Program-made: the position numbers and the translations under genes
Part shown: in pieces, positions 33,440 to 46,751 of the stretch
Layout: the number at the start of each line of letters is the position of its first letter
Position numbering within the stretch: the first letter of the stretch is position 1
Assembly: GCA_963576735.1 (NCBI GenBank)
Contig: OY755177.1
Location: 7,998,001 to 8,062,000, forward strand
Length of the DNA: 64,000 nt
DNA from: Bedellia somnulentella
Taxonomy: Eukaryota; Arthropoda; Insecta; Lepidoptera; Bedelliidae
Direction of reading: 5' to 3'
Notes under the pieces: generated by a model
The model's input: only the letters and a program-made list of their open reading frames with translations
Told to the model about the DNA's origin: nothing
The model's database searches: none

Positions 33440-36400
33440 TGTGTGATAGTGACGTATCGCCTATAACAGAATCGGCTGTGTAATCGCTGGATCTTCTATA
33501 ATGTACAGGTTACTTATTTTTAGTTAATTAGTTAAATAATACATAAATTTATATTCACGTCATTATTTCCCATATTATATATGCTGTAACCAAACCATCT
33601 TAAAATTAAATTTTCTGTTTATATTTTTACAATGTCAAAAACAAATGCCTGAATAATTTTAACGAAAAAGAACGAAACAAAGTAAATACAATATTAATAG
33701 CAACAAACAAATGAGACAATATCAATATATCAAGAACAGCATTCAGAGTTTCCTTGTCATATGCTTGCATCAGCAATAAGAGGGCATCTGGCTCAGCACT
33801 TAGTGCTATCCCACAACACAGATTTTCAGTCAGCACTCTATAAGTGAAATCACAGACACTGTATACCATACCGATAGTTCTATTTATATCATGTAATAAA
33901 ATATAACCAATAAATATAACTATTATATATCAATAACTATATTATCAGGGATACTGTGAATTTTGAGTATATGAAATACACACATAAACAAAAGGTCGCA
34001 AGTATGCAGTAAGGAAGAATATGAATAAAATAATCATTTATTTCAAAGTAAACGGATAGAGCTTTGTTATTGGACGTGACATTAAATTTTAAATTTTGTG
34101 TTAAAATATACTTTTATATATAAATTCGGAGGGTCTTTAGTTGGGAGGGGAGCCCGAAAGAAAACTCACCCAATACCTGTGATCATCAGTATCATCACAC
34201 ATCTTTTTAAGTCAACTACAATGTTTGTGTTAGCCCGGAAACCTCCTGCACAGAGCTCTGACGACGCCAATCCATCTTATCATTGATGTAAATACACAAT
34301 ACCCTGTATCAACTAAAATATACATAAACAAGTCATTGATTAAATTGTCAGATAAGAAATTAAAACGAAGTGCTGGAAACATTGGAGTTTGCTGAACAAG
34401 CAAGTAGCTCTTAGTTTTGCTTCAAAGTACTCTTATTTATCTCTCACTCGATCACATACCTAACCTACTATTTCAAACAATACACTTACAATCATATGTA
34501 TAATCTTAATACCGACATATTATAGATCGTCAAATCACTAATTACTGGCGAGAACAAAGATTTAATGCGCGTGTATCATATATTTATATTATCTTATTAT
34601 ATTTATCTTATTCTTATAATTAGTATATTTGTGAACTGCGCATGTGTGCGAGACAATTTGAGTTGGGAATGCGAGCTGCGAGGCAATTAGAGTTAGTTTA
34701 TTATTAGTTTAGTATATTAATATTTTGTAAATTTGGCCTCGTATTTTATTCTAATTACATAATATGTCTCAGTGATTGTTTTGATAAGCAAACATTCATA
34801 GAATAGTAATCTTTATTTGCCCTTATAACATGGTACAATAAGTTTTTATAACATAGAAAAGATCAACATGTTTTACCTTTTGCAGGCATGCAATTTTTAG
34901 TTCAATAAGGTAAACAATTGGCTTTGTCACTGATTTTTAATTCAACGTGGCAGATTCGTTTTTATTTTAATCCTCCCCTAGTTTCCAAGTAGTCATGGGA
35001 AAGTTTGTAAGTTGTCAGTTTTTCCGTCGGTATAAAATCAACAATCATACTTTTTAAAGCTATTGTATTAAGTAAAAACCCGTTAATACAGTGTTAATAC
35101 AGGACGTCCCTCACAATATAAATTTTGGATATAATGGTTAACTTTGTCACATTCACCTACTACTTTTTATAATTAAGCCTGCAAGATTTTTGAATGTCTT
35201 AGAAAGGGCATTTTCAATTCGTCAATGCAACATTTTAAACTAGTGGCAACGGAACAACTAAGTAGCTGAGCTGCTTATTTTATATTCATTTTATGATTGA
35301 TAAAATTAATATGTTTTACTTTGTTAATTCATTACCTAAGTGAAGGCCACTATAATTTTGCATTTGGCAAAGATAACTATCGAAGTCATAACGATATTAT
35401 TAATTATCAAAAACTCAAACGTAAATGAGAAATATAATCGAAACTTCACATTATAATGATTTCAAAGAATATAGAAATACATCGATAAAAAAAAAAGAAG
35501 TTAAATCACAATCAAAGTAGGTCTTAAACTTTATGAAATTGAGCAAAAATTAGCCTATTTTATATCCTTTTCGAATATAAGTCCTATGAAAAAAAAGAGT
35601 GCTCATGTGATGATATGGCAAAGTATTTCCGAAAAAATCGTATACAAAGCTTTTGTGGTAATTTTAAAATATATGTATAATGAATGACAAATAACACCTC
35701 AGTTTTCCCGTGACCATGATAACTGAAAAGTTTTCGAAAAGTCGGGCTTTAAAAATAATGTAATAACACGCGATTAAAATATCCGAAAATCAAAATTTGT
35801 TAGATCTACTTATGTTGTTACTTTTTATTTGTTTTCTAATTAGTTTTTTTTATTTCATTATTGTTGCTCTATGATTTTAATTTAGTATATGAAAAAAAAA
35901 TATTTTTCCATACTTAACAACGAAATGATAATTAAATTGATTTATCTCTCCTCAATTTTAAATAGTGTTATTTTTAGTTAATGTATGTAATCTAAGTAAG
36001 TGAGTTAAAAAGAAAAAAAAAACAAAAGGAAAAGAAAACAGTTGTAGTCTACCTGTAATGTTTTTGTTGAGCATATTTTATATTGATTAAGAATTAAATG
36101 TTGTTGTAATGGGAACTCAGATTAAAAGTGTTCATATTGTATCTTTATTTAGCATATGTCTTAGTCTAAGCTCTGTAATTGTACCTTAATTACCTTGTAC
36201 CTTAATATGTTAAACCCAAAATTGTACAATATATTTTTGAAAAAATGAAAAAATGTGAATGCAAAGAGTTTCTTTGTTGCTTCTTCTCTTTGCGAACACC
36301 TTCCGAAGCAACGGATTCGTCAGTAAATTTAATTTTATAACTTTAAAGGGAGATATGATAATTTATTAACTTTATTTTGTTTCTTTTTAATAAATAAAGT

Positions 36401-36482
36401 TTATCTTAACCGAGTGTTAGGTTAAGTAAGCTATTTAATGAAATGCGTGTATGAGGACATACACGAGGTCAGGATGGACGAG
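33440..36482. other. non-coding interior of the LARD-like element
   Basis: AT-rich with no retroviral motif in any frame I read. An 80-residue minus frame (33627-33869) and a 62-residue plus frame (34098-34286) match nothing I know. Confidence 0.6.
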
Positions 36483-36860
36483 TGTTAGGTTTATTTTATT
36501 TACAGGGTTTTCTGATAAATTACTTTTGTATTAATGTTTATTATATTAATTTTAAAAAGAAAAATGTATTAGGGCGCCATCTATGAATAAACGGAAATAA
36601 GGAAAGGGGTTGACTTCTAGAATAAATACACTCGTCTCACTGACTAGTGACAGTTGTCTTGATAAATTTAAAGAGTTAACTTGTGCAATATTTTACTTTG
36701 ACTCGACATTGGCGAAATAATTGTGGCAAACACGATTGAAGCCACTTAATAAAAAATGGAATTAAAATGGATACTTTATTGTGTTATGTGTTGGTGAAAT
36801 AAATAATCTATCTCCTGAACCTGAGTTTTATTGAAGATCTCGTTACTGAGTATTATAACA
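36483..36860 (+). repeat. 3' LTR of the LARD-like element
   Basis: 378 bp, one visible mismatch to the 5' copy; followed by CTAG. Confidence 0.88.
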
Positions 36861-36864
36861 CTAG

Positions 36865-37481
36865 TGAAATAAGTAAGTATTGTATCCATTGTCATCATGA
36901 CCCTGGATCTAAGACGCAAAAGAAAAGGAGAAAATAATTAATTGTAGTTAATACATATATATTTCCCCGTGTGAAATTCAGTATAAAAAGCACTACGCTA
37001 TCTCTTCCCATGGTTACATGTGGCGACAAAGCAAACATAGTTTAAATTGTAACTGGTTGCTCGGGTAGAAATTAATTCATCATCAAAAATTGTCATACGA
37101 CATACTACCTTCATCACTATCTCTTCCTAATATTAAAAATGACAATATTGTGTACTTTTCAAGAATCTCCGAAGAAAGTTTTATGAATTTGGATTCTATT
37201 CTAACGGACTGCATGTTTTGATTTAAATGTGTAGTATCAAATTACAATACAAAAAAAATAAACTTTTATGTAATAAAAACGTTAATTCAATATCCATCCA
37301 CTCTCTTCATCCTCCATCCAGAAAGAAATAGACGTTTCAAAGCCGACGATTACTAATATGTAGATATCTGTCAGCAGTTTAAACTAAACGAGGTCAGTTT
37401 GACAATCACACGAACATGTGCGAAAAATAATAATCTTGAAATACTGTAATGAAACAACACATGAGCGAATACATTAAAACA
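36865..37481. other. non-coding DNA
   Basis: No gene seen. A TATAAAA (about 36982) is present without a coding region behind it. Confidence 0.35.
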
Positions 37482-37557
37482 ATATCTAAATACTCAAAAT
37501 TGGAAAACATATCTAAATACTCAAAATTGGAAAACATATCTAAATACTCAAAAATGG
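37482..37557. repeat. 27-bp tandem repeat, three units
   Basis: ATATCTAAATACTCAAAATT starts at 37482, 37509 and 37536. Confidence 0.9.
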
Positions 37558-37839
37558 ACCTGTGGTTTTGAGTTAAACGATTTGAAAATTGCAACTCTTT
37601 AATTTGATTTAAGGGTAAGATATAACAGATTTTATAGTAGTTGGACGAGTTACTAACAGAACGTTACGACTTTACGACCAAAAACCTAGCTATAACTCGA
37701 GTTTGATGAAGCCACTACATACCCTTCATACTAAACAGAGAAGTACGTAGAAACGAGAAACATAACAGAACCAACTTAAAGATCTTCCAACGATAGATCG
37801 GCATCTAATACTACGTATATACAGTACAAGAGTATCGCG

Positions 37840-38220
37840 AAGGCGGAAGTGGCGGTGAAAGTGTGGTGAAAGCTGCGAGCGCAACGTTTACCTAATCGAA
37901 TGGCGGCCGCGCACCAACATTACTAAACGAATTGCGAATACTCGCGACCTCACGACTGTTACGTCACTACTCGAGAGCAAATTGAAGTCAATGTTACCAG
38001 TTTTACAACTCCATACTGCTTTGTTTGCTATCGAGTAACCGAGCACCCCTAGTATATGTTTATTCTGTTCTGACGTTAAGCTTGTGAGATTTTAAGAGTT
38101 AAACAGTTCAGACAGCTTATGTTTGAGATTGACAGCGTTTCGTGATCCTGAAAATTTTCCGGGTCAGTTCGATATCAACTAGTTTAACGTATTGAGAACT
38201 ATGCAATGTATGTACAGGTA
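37840..38220 (+). promoter_or_regulatory. GC-richer patch with a possible 5' exon end
   Basis: CpG-containing sequence (37845-37960) is followed by TCAGTT initiator-like sites and a consensus donor, ACAG|GTAGGT, at about 38218. It could be a first non-coding exon of a gene whose coding exons lie elsewhere; no partner exon was found. Confidence 0.25.
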
Positions 38221-40290
38221 GGTCATACTTCTAAGAACTTTTTATGATATTTTAAACATATTATCTAAAACAGTCGATTTTGATCAAATGTTTAGCAAAA
38301 ATCGAATGCGTTGCTTTGAATAATAGTATAAGTAAAACACAGGTGCATACCACTGCTCGGCATAATTATTTTTTACTTAAATTTGTACATTTGCATGATA
38401 TTTCTTTGCCTGGTAATATTTATATTAATAAAGAAACCAGTCCAGCTGGTGTTCAACTCGATAACTATCTCATTAAGGTTCCATCTCATTACGCAGACCA
38501 CGCACGAGCTATACAAGCCTGAAGAGTAACTCCTCAGGCAATTAGTGTAAACTTATCGATCGGACTTCGTTTGGTTATGATTTGATTGTAAACAAGGGAA
38601 TGATATTATCAGAGAGAAAGTTGTCGCTGTTATCTGAATGCTGATAAAGACTCAGTAATAGTATCTAAGTAGGACAAAGTTATTGGCACAAAGCACTCGC
38701 CTCTTATCTAATTGAGCTAATTCGACTTTAAAAGAGCCACGCTGGTCGAGATTGAAACATTAGGCGCGAATTGTCAATAACACGGGAGAAACTAGATCAA
38801 CCTATTTTTGCCACAGTGAAATTAAGAAGGAAGCGCATTTCTTCATCAAGTTGCTGTTCCGAGATCAAATAATTTAGTCGCCGTGTTACAACTGAGCCTT
38901 TTCAGCTCTGAGGCTTAGTGTTTGGCCTAATATGTAAGTAAATAAAATAGTTTCGAATTCGGGGTTGCGATCGCCTCAGACTTCTAACAGTGGCTAGAAA
39001 AAGTGAAGATATCTATTAAGCTGAATATGCGTATACAGGTATGTATCAGTGAATCCTTACAAAGATACGGTACGGCCTCTGATCACTTGTGTACATTGTC
39101 TAGTAATAATTTGTACTATACAAAGAAAACATTATATTGGCCATGCTGAATAGTCTTAGATTCTAATATAATTTCATCGATCCTTTTCTCGTGAACTAGT
39201 TAATTGGCCCGTGCGACATGCAATGGCATGAAGCTTTCCTATATTCCCCACATACAACTATTTTATTTCTGTATCTCCGCCACCGTCTCTACCTACCATA
39301 ACCGTAATGATATGCAAGTATAGATAGAGAGCAAGGTTTTCCTCGTAGATAGGAAGAGTGGCGGAGAGGGAAGGCGAGCGATGTTTAGCGCGCCTTGACC
39401 CAGTTGCGAACCAGCGCTGCCCAGCGAATTACCGACAACGCCATGTGATGCAACATTATTTCTGTCTCTACACACATACTAGTTTGTTTTCGTGTTCGGA
39501 GATATTGAATTTAAGTGTCTTTCATTATATTTGTAGATGATTAAGGTTTTTTGTGGATTTACTTAGTATATGAACTTTTAATAAAAAACAAGATAAACTT
39601 TTTCGACACGGATATTGTTGCTTTTAAATAAAAAAAATATTATGTAATTAATATTTTAATATCTGGCAAATAATATCGTGCATTCCTTGATTGACACAAG
39701 GTTAAGTTGTTATAACAAAAGTAACAGATACCGATACCGTACTAATGATGCCCTTAGTCACGCAGACTTTAAGAAATATATTTTTGTTCCGAAATTTTCT
39801 TTTTTTGGAAGAGGACTTATAAATGTTTGTAATTTCATGGGATGGGCCTATGTTGAGTCAAGCGAAAAACCGATCAAATTAACAAACTTTAAACTTCGTC
39901 TGTCGTAAATGGTCGCGTGGTAGGCGGAACTAGCAGGACAAGTATCAGGTCCGAATAACTAGGAAATTAAAGAGTTACCTGAAAATTAGAAGGTAACCGA
40001 CTACGACGAGAAAGGTAATCTGTTGACATATCTGCCAATACTGTGATTGTTGTGTTAAAATTATTTGTGTTTCTTGGATATTATGAAATGATTTCGCATA
40101 CCAAATCAAAGCTATGTTTTGTTCATGTTATATTATATTATAAAAAAAGTACAACTATTACCTAGTTGTAGTTTACGTCACGTGAGTAGCACCGCAGAAA
40201 ATTAAACGCGTCCAATTGATTAACCTTTTTCAAAAGTATTTAAAAAAACTTATAAAATGAGCAAGAAAATTATAGCGCAAAAGTTAAAAA
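38221..40290. other. non-coding DNA
   Basis: Short frames only (80 residues at 38280, 76 at 39678), none with a recognisable domain. Confidence 0.35.
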
Positions 40291-40300
40291 TAATCGGTAA

Positions 40301-40518
40301 ACATAACATAACATAAACGTTCACGCCGTTTATCCCCGAAGGGGTTGGCAGAGGTACCAATACTCCTGAACTCACATGGCAAGCGCCATCTAGTTTCCAG
40401 AGAAGGTACCCACGTTTTGCTTAGACAGTGTACTCACGTGATAGGGGGCAGGTGAGGGAAAACATCGTGAGGAAACCCACATGGCTGAGTTGTACTTAGT
40501 CATGTGACAGTGTATTCG
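40301..40518 (-). mobile_element. family A SINE with internal inversion
   Basis: 40301-40451 is the SINE tail and 3' half in minus orientation. 40452-40518 is the next part of the same SINE in the opposite orientation (GTGAGGGAAAACATCGTGAG). About 15-20 bp are missing at the junction and the tRNA-like head is absent. The whole is flanked by TAATCGGTAA (40291-40300 and 40519-40528), so it was inserted in one event. Confidence 0.85.
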
Positions 40519-40808
40519 TAATCGGTAAAATAAAATCAATATCCGTAGTCTGTAGTGTCCATCGAATAATATCGTAACAGTGTGTCGGGAATGTTACCCA
40601 ACCAGAAGAATCGTGCTTTCATTTATAACCACGCCGAGTACGGTTGCGTAACACTATCTGTAGAACAAGTCGTTGGAAGGGGTATTTCCAAGAATGCTGT
40701 GTTAGCTTTCTCGTGCTGTAGTGATCTTCATGGAAGATGATGGTACGATATAATCTATTGTCCTGATGTTAGGATCCAATCATTCGAGCGAGTGAGATCT
40801 ATATAGAA

Positions 40809-41049
40809 ACATACATACATACGGCTACAAATCCCTGGATGGGGTAGCCAGAGCTAAGGAATTAGAAATCCCTCAGCCACTTTTGGAAAGTTAAGTGGTG
40901 AAAGGAAGGTAAAATAAAGGTTGTTGGTGATGGATCTCCAACCGCATCGCCCAAAAATCCCTTAAAAGCCCCAATACCGTTAGTCGCCTCTTACGTACAC
41001 CCACCGGAAGAATTGGGGTAGTGCTATTCTAACCCGATACTACACAGCA
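40809..41049 (-). repeat. dispersed repeat B, minus orientation
   Basis: (CATA)n at the left, then the GGCTACAAATCCCTGG and AGTCGCCTCTTACG blocks, ending in the inverse of the GTAGTATCGGG start near 41043. Confidence 0.8.
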
Positions 41050-42300
41050 TCTAGTCAGCATATAGAAAAAGTCAGAGTCAAATAGAAAGTAGGCTATATT
41101 ATCGATATATTCGAAATCCAGCTAGTTATTTGGGGTCACAAAGTTTTCAATATACATTACGTTGCGCATCTTATTATATTGCGGTGACTCACTTGAAATA
41201 CTACAACAACTATTTTAACTACCAATTGGCTTATCCCAATAGAGAGCAGGTTATACTAAGGATGGAAGATATAAAATTGATTGATTAAGAGACAGTATCG
41301 AGGTGCCTCAAACTAGAGGCCATGTACCGAGTCCCAACGTCCTCAATAAAAAGTAACGGTGGGCGGGCGTGTGTATTATAGGTATACGTATGAATAAAGC
41401 GTATGTATAATTCATACTACTTTATATATGTATATGTACAACTATATACAGTAGATGCGACACGAACACGATAGATAATTTCAATAGAGTTTAAATAAAA
41501 AAAAAAGAATTTTCATTAGAAAAGACCCAATTGCGTTTTTTTCATAATTTAAACTTTATTGAAAGGGCAAAATACACTATTTATATTTGAAGTTATTGCA
41601 ATCTTAATATTCCTTAAAGTACTTATTTCCGGCTTGTCCCAGAACCTGTAGTTTCTGATTAGTTTAAAGTCGAAGTGCGAGCTACTTTTTCGTAAAAATG
41701 TTAGATTTGGCAAAGATATTAGATTTGGTACCAATAAGAACCCGTTATACTAATTAAAACAATATACGATACGAATATAGCAGTGGTGAAAGTGCGAGCC
41801 GGCCGTTGTCAAAAATATGCCGGATTTCCAGGCAGGCTCAGAAATTTGCCATCAAGTTTGTAAAGCATTATGAATTTGAATATAGATAGATCCACAGATA
41901 TATAAAAATTAATTACAAAGTTAACGCTATTGCGTCGCTTGTAAGGTACGGACCACTATATTAATATTCATTATAGCTTATATTACAATCGTTGTATTAT
42001 AAAAAAAAAACTTACGTTGTTGTTTTATATAAAGTCCGATACCCGGAAAATGTGTCCGGTAGCCGGCAACCTTTAGACCGGACCCGGAAAAGTTAAAAGT
42101 AACGTAAATAGTCGTCAAACCTGACTGACTAGCTAACATAATCTAAATTACAGTAACAAACGTGTTTATATATCTGTCATCGCAGTTATTAAACAAACAA
42201 TTAAACGTCACTTCCAATGAATGCGATCTATGACGATCAGACAATACCATGCGCCTTCAATCTAAAATAGCAATATTGGAAAATGTATTACCACATTTGC
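41050..42300. other. non-coding DNA
   Basis: Nothing supported beyond A runs and short frames. Confidence 0.35.
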
Positions 42301-42551
42301 CGTGTAGTGCCGGCTTAGAATGTCACTACCCCTTTCTACCCACGGATGTCGTAAGAGGCGACTAAGGGTATGGGGTTATTTTAAGTGTTTTTTGGGCGAT
42401 GCGGTTGGAGATCCATCACCAAGGATACTTTATTTCTACCATCTTGTCCCCTATCAACTTCCAAATGTGGCTGAAGAGTTTCTAGCTCTGAAGTTCTGGC
42501 TACCCCTTTTTGGGATTTTTGGCCGTGAGTATATGTATGTATGTATGTATT
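42301..42551 (+). repeat. dispersed repeat B, plus orientation
   Basis: GTGTAGTGCCGGCTTAGAAT at the start, GTAAGAGGCGACTAAGGG block, (TATG)n end. The 136-residue frame across it is incidental. Confidence 0.8.
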
Positions 42552-43594
42552 ACCACAATAATACACTAATTTATTTAATTAAAATTAAGGCCTACTTCCT
42601 GCTTAGCACGCGTAGAAATTCGGTGCAATATGATGCGTTTATTCGGATACGTAGGAACACGCTCAGCTGTGCATTTCACAACGATCGAGCGGACAACACG
42701 TTTAAAAGTCATAGCCACGTCAAAGGTTAGACTCAGCAGCGCACCTTGCATTGCTTCAAATCATTTAACAGTCTTCCAAAATTAATTATTCGGTTAGCAT
42801 TTCAATACTTACAGTTAAAAATATCCAATTGTTTTAGACTAATCCATTAAACATTGATTGCACTTTATATCACCATATATTTACTTTACTTATCTTTATC
42901 ACAACGTTGATATACGCAAACTACTTTTAATTTACACTTTAAAATGTAAACCATTTGAAAGAAATGCGTTTATTCAATCACATAAATATAGTTTGTAAGA
43001 TTTGACAGTCGACTCATACATCGGTTTTCACGACACCATTATATAAAATCTCACACAGAGCGCAACGTTTTATGCTCTCTCACCCAAGTCGTGGGACGAA
43101 CCTTAATTGTAATGAGGCAAATCAATAAATGTCTTGAAAAACCTCATAATGCACAATAATAAAAAGAGATCACTTATTAAGAAATTGAACTTTACTTCGG
43201 TAGATTAATAGTGAACACAAATAAAGTATGACGTAAATGCATTGGGAAATACCAACGTAGTTCCACGCAAACGATGAAATCCGGACTGAAAGCGGCGCGC
43301 GGTGCTGGTTGGCGCAGTGGAGGGGCGGCGGGGGTGACGGTGGGGGCGGGCCGCGGGGAAGTAGACGAGGCGAAGAAGAGGGGAGTGTCTGGCTGGCCGA
43401 TATACTGGTTGCCTGGTTGGTGGCTCGGTAGACTGAGCAGCCAGTGCCAAGTACCTTGCTATACCATGCCACTGCCACTACCGCCACCATTAAAACAATC
43501 CATACAAAACCCAATCCAAGAACTCAAGAAACCAATAAACCAAGATATAAATACTTATTTGAAAGTTTCAGAGATATTACCAAATGACAAAATT
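42552..43594. other. non-coding DNA with GC-rich island 43270-43460
   Basis: The island holds GGGGCGGCGGGGG-type runs. Both strands have 80-140-codon frames through it, as expected of GC-rich DNA. A minus-strand frame (43170-43514) starts with a signal-like MGFVWIVLMVAVVAVAW, but nothing downstream supports a gene. Confidence 0.35.
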
Positions 43595-43916
43595 GACACG
43601 GTAGCTCAATTGGCAGAGCGACGGGGGCGTATACAAGTGCTAACAGACGATCGAACATGTACGGCGCGCACCATCGCACTGTGCGGTGCGCTCTAGCCTA
43701 CAGACGATCGCACTGTTCGTTCGCCCCGCACCATCGCACCGTGCACCGCAAGCGCTTCGAACCCGCCCGCACCAATATTAATTACGCTACGCGAACCACG
43801 CTACACACGTTCGTTTTTGGTACGGCCCGTACCACGAACACTGGTGCGCGCCGTACATGTTCGATCGTCTGTTAGCACTTTACCCGAGGTCGCGGGTTCG
43901 ATTCCCGCCAGTGTCG
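43595..43916 (+). tRNA. tRNA-like sequence interrupted by an inverted-repeat element
   Basis: 43595-43634 plus 43884-43916 add up to 73 nt. Acceptor GACACGG pairs with CAGTGTC apart from one mismatch; the D arm is GCTC...GAGC; the A box TAGCTCAATTGG and B box GGTTCGATTCC match consensus; the T arm is GCGGG-TTCGATT-CCCGC. The anticodon arm is poor: CGGG/CCCG pairs around an 8-base loop, so no anticodon can be assigned safely. It is best called a tRNA pseudogene or tRNA-derived head. TTTT at about 43926 could terminate Pol III. Confidence 0.6.
43635..43880. mobile_element. 246-bp inverted-repeat element inside the tRNA-like sequence
   Basis: Ends are inverted copies of about 38 bp, starting AAGTGCTAACAGACGATCG and ending with the inverse. 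TAC on each side (43632-43634 and 43881-43883) is a candidate 3-bp target duplication. The interior contains further hairpins (GCGCACC...GGTGCGC; GGTACGG next to CCGTACC). No protein is encoded; superfamily unknown. Confidence 0.8.
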
Positions 43917-46751
43917 AAATTATTCTTTTCTTTATTTATCCTTTTAAGCCGATAATTAAGTAAAATTACTCATTTTAACAAACCCAAGACAAAGGCAACA
44001 ATTAGTATTTCTTTTTAGTAAATTAAATAATGTTAGCAACTACGCTACGATAAAATACGAGCAGATTAACACGGTCGATTAAAATGTGGGGATCTCCGCA
44101 AAAAGTTGGCTTCTACATACCGTTACTCGAATCACATTCTTTGAATTAACTCATCGAGTGGTTTGATCAGGTTCATAGTTTTCATTGTTGGGATATATTA
44201 TGATTTTAGCTTTACTATATTCTTAAGGGTCTAAAGTTTAGACTGTAAATTTCAAAACAGGGGTAAAGTAGAATCAGTAATTAAACAGCCACTTTTGGCA
44301 GTTCAATAAGGAAAATAAAATATACGAATAAATTTTCTAAACATTTAGGATTTAAATTATAGATCAAGATTTATATGATCGTCTTAAATTTGGGGCCAAC
44401 TTTATCTGTGTAATTTATATAAATTAATTTATTTTAGTCACTCAAATAATAAAATAACTTTCTGAGTGCATAATACTGAGCAGAGTAATGCGCGTGTAAT
44501 CGTAAAGATACTATTATTATATAATGTCGTTAATGTTTATCAGTAATGTTATTGCCCAGTACATACTGCCAGCTACTAAGATTGGTTTGATGAGCGATAG
44601 TCATTATAAAATAACAGCATTAATAGAGCGAAGGGGGGTGCAGTGGGCGTATTGGAGCGACTTGCTGGAATCTGCTCAGAGTGGGGCGAGCAGCAATCAC
44701 TCGGAGAAAGTGACTATTTCGAAGCCGTTACTTTCCAACTCCCAACCAACTTTGTTCTTCTATTACACACTTATGTTTTACTTACTATACGTCATCTTTG
44801 CAATTACTGACATCAACATTGAACGATTATAACTGGTAGTCTTCATTGCTAATTAAATTCGTAATTTGTTTCTTTAGTAGATAAACTTGTAACAGGTTTG
44901 CTTTTGAGTTCTAGATCTAGAATACCAGGTTCTACTACAGTATATTATTTCATTTTTCTCAATGTATTTGTTACCACGATGATCTTCATCTTTCCGCAAC
45001 CGATATTAGTGTTTTGTTTGCTATTCTATCCAGTAATAAACAAACCAAATGAATTTAAATAACGAGCTCCTTAATGTATGTTTACAAAAACGAAGTCAAT
45101 ATTAATTTGATCAATTTTGCTTTTTAAAAATCATCTCTTCTATGCTCAACTCATTGGTTAATCTTGATTATTATTTCTTAGCTGTATAGAAAATTATCAT
45201 ACTAAACAAGGCGGTTTAAAAGCGTATTATTAAATATTTTTTACTAAATGGATCATTAGTTTTTATTTCAATATTCCAGTCAATCACGAAACAAGTGCGG
45301 ATAATAATATTATATCGATTATCAGGAGGCGTAATGGTAATGTAGATATTTTGACAATTTATAGCGAGTTTACAAAACGAATAAACAGATAGTACTGTTA
45401 TTAATACAATGTGAATAAAAGGACCAAGAAAAAGTCCAAATGCAGCAGTCGGTTTCATTTGGCGACCTTGTAACCACGCTCACGGACGCTGCTACTGGGT
45501 CAGTAGGTCAACACTTTTTTACGCTTGCAATGCATTTTATAGATTACTATCGAATAACTTCAGATGAACATGGCTTTTATTTTATGTAATTTATTTTAGG
45601 TTTTGAAATACGATTATATTGATCACACACAGCTACCTCAATCGGATGAAGGTCCAACTTGAAATTAAGGTTCAAGGCTCCATCTATAGCTTTTTTTGTG
45701 ATTGTAACACATAAATCGCGTCCCCTGTCTACTCGGATTCATACCCGAGCCTGTTCGAGTCTACAGGTAGTTGACTCTCGCGTTCCTTTATGAGCTCGGT
45801 TGGTCGGGTCGCCTACTGCACTGCTCGACACGTGTTCGCTGCTCCCTGCTCCCTCTTCTAAATCATTAAATGAACTTCCACTCAGATACTTGATGTTCAA
45901 TAACGCTTGAACATTTTAACGTCATTGAGTTATTTTAAAACCGAGTTCTTACTATGTTTGTTTCTTGTAGCATTTTGTGCTTTACCTGACTGGTTTTGTT
46001 CTCGTTTTACGTGATAAGTTCGAAATTTATTAACCGCAACATAAACCGAATTAAATAAGTTATGGCATAAGCTGGCTTAAACCATTTTTTAACTGTTTTA
46101 CATAAGTGTTAAATATTAGTTGATATAATATGTTTAAACAAGGTTTGTTTTTAAGTAAGGAACACAAGATTGTCGACTAGTTACTTAAAATTAATTACAT
46201 TAATCTCTGGATAATCTATATATTTTGAAGCTAAACTTTAAAACTAAGAGCTCATTTGTAATACACCGAAGTTATGATAGAAGATGATAATAATAATAAT
46301 AATATGGAACGTTATTGCCGTACTCGCAGCTAACAGGCTCAAGTCAATGACCTTGTGAATATCTGACAACAAGCATTGCAAGGTTATCGCGGCGCGCACC
46401 GACCCGCTCGCCCCCCGCGCCCCCCACCTCGCGCACTTGCTACTTCTATCTAAACATCTAAATATTCAATTCCCGTAGCTATTTTTGTACATATGTTCGT
46501 TTTGAATGCAATTATTCCTAGTCTAATATATCCAGTAGATATTATGTTATTTATTGGTATGGTAGCCTCACTTTATTGTAATTAAATAGAATAATCTTTC
46601 GTTATTAATCGGTTTTGGATGACGTAGGAATATCATACCCTACTGGTACTGTGACGTTATCATGTTTTAGAAGAATACAACGATGTCATCGATAGTGCTC
46701 TATCGGCCTTGTATTGTATGAATTGTACCTACATTCGTCATACCAGCCCCC
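43917..46751. other. non-coding DNA with a short GC island (46388-46440)
   Basis: The island reads CGACCCGCTCGCCCCCCGCG in the middle of AT-rich sequence. A TAA/TAATAA microsatellite is at 46287-46304. No gene was recognised; the frame at 44524-44832 has no domain. Confidence 0.35.

Larger units (their letters stand above)
32199..36860 (+). mobile_element. non-autonomous LTR retrotransposon (LARD-like)
   Basis: Two 378-bp direct repeats (32199-32576 and 36483-36860) start TGTTAGG and end TATAACA; I see one difference (C/T near 32354/36638). Left flank CTAG (32195-32198) and right flank CTAG (36861-36864) are a 4-bp target duplication for the pair, so this is one element. A purine-rich GAGGTCAGGATGGACGAG precedes the 3' LTR. 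The 3.9-kb interior has no protease, RT or integrase and only a broken gag start. Near-identical LTRs with a non-coding interior imply mobilisation in trans. Confidence 0.88.

Noticed and set aside
32195..36864. Two independent solo LTRs
   Set aside because: The outer flanks match (CTAG at left of the first, CTAG at right of the second) while the inner flanks do not, so the two repeats bound one element.
43170..43514. 114-residue minus-strand frame with a signal-peptide-like start
   Set aside because: The rest is low-complexity from a GC-rich island and there is a competing frame on the other strand; no splice partner found.
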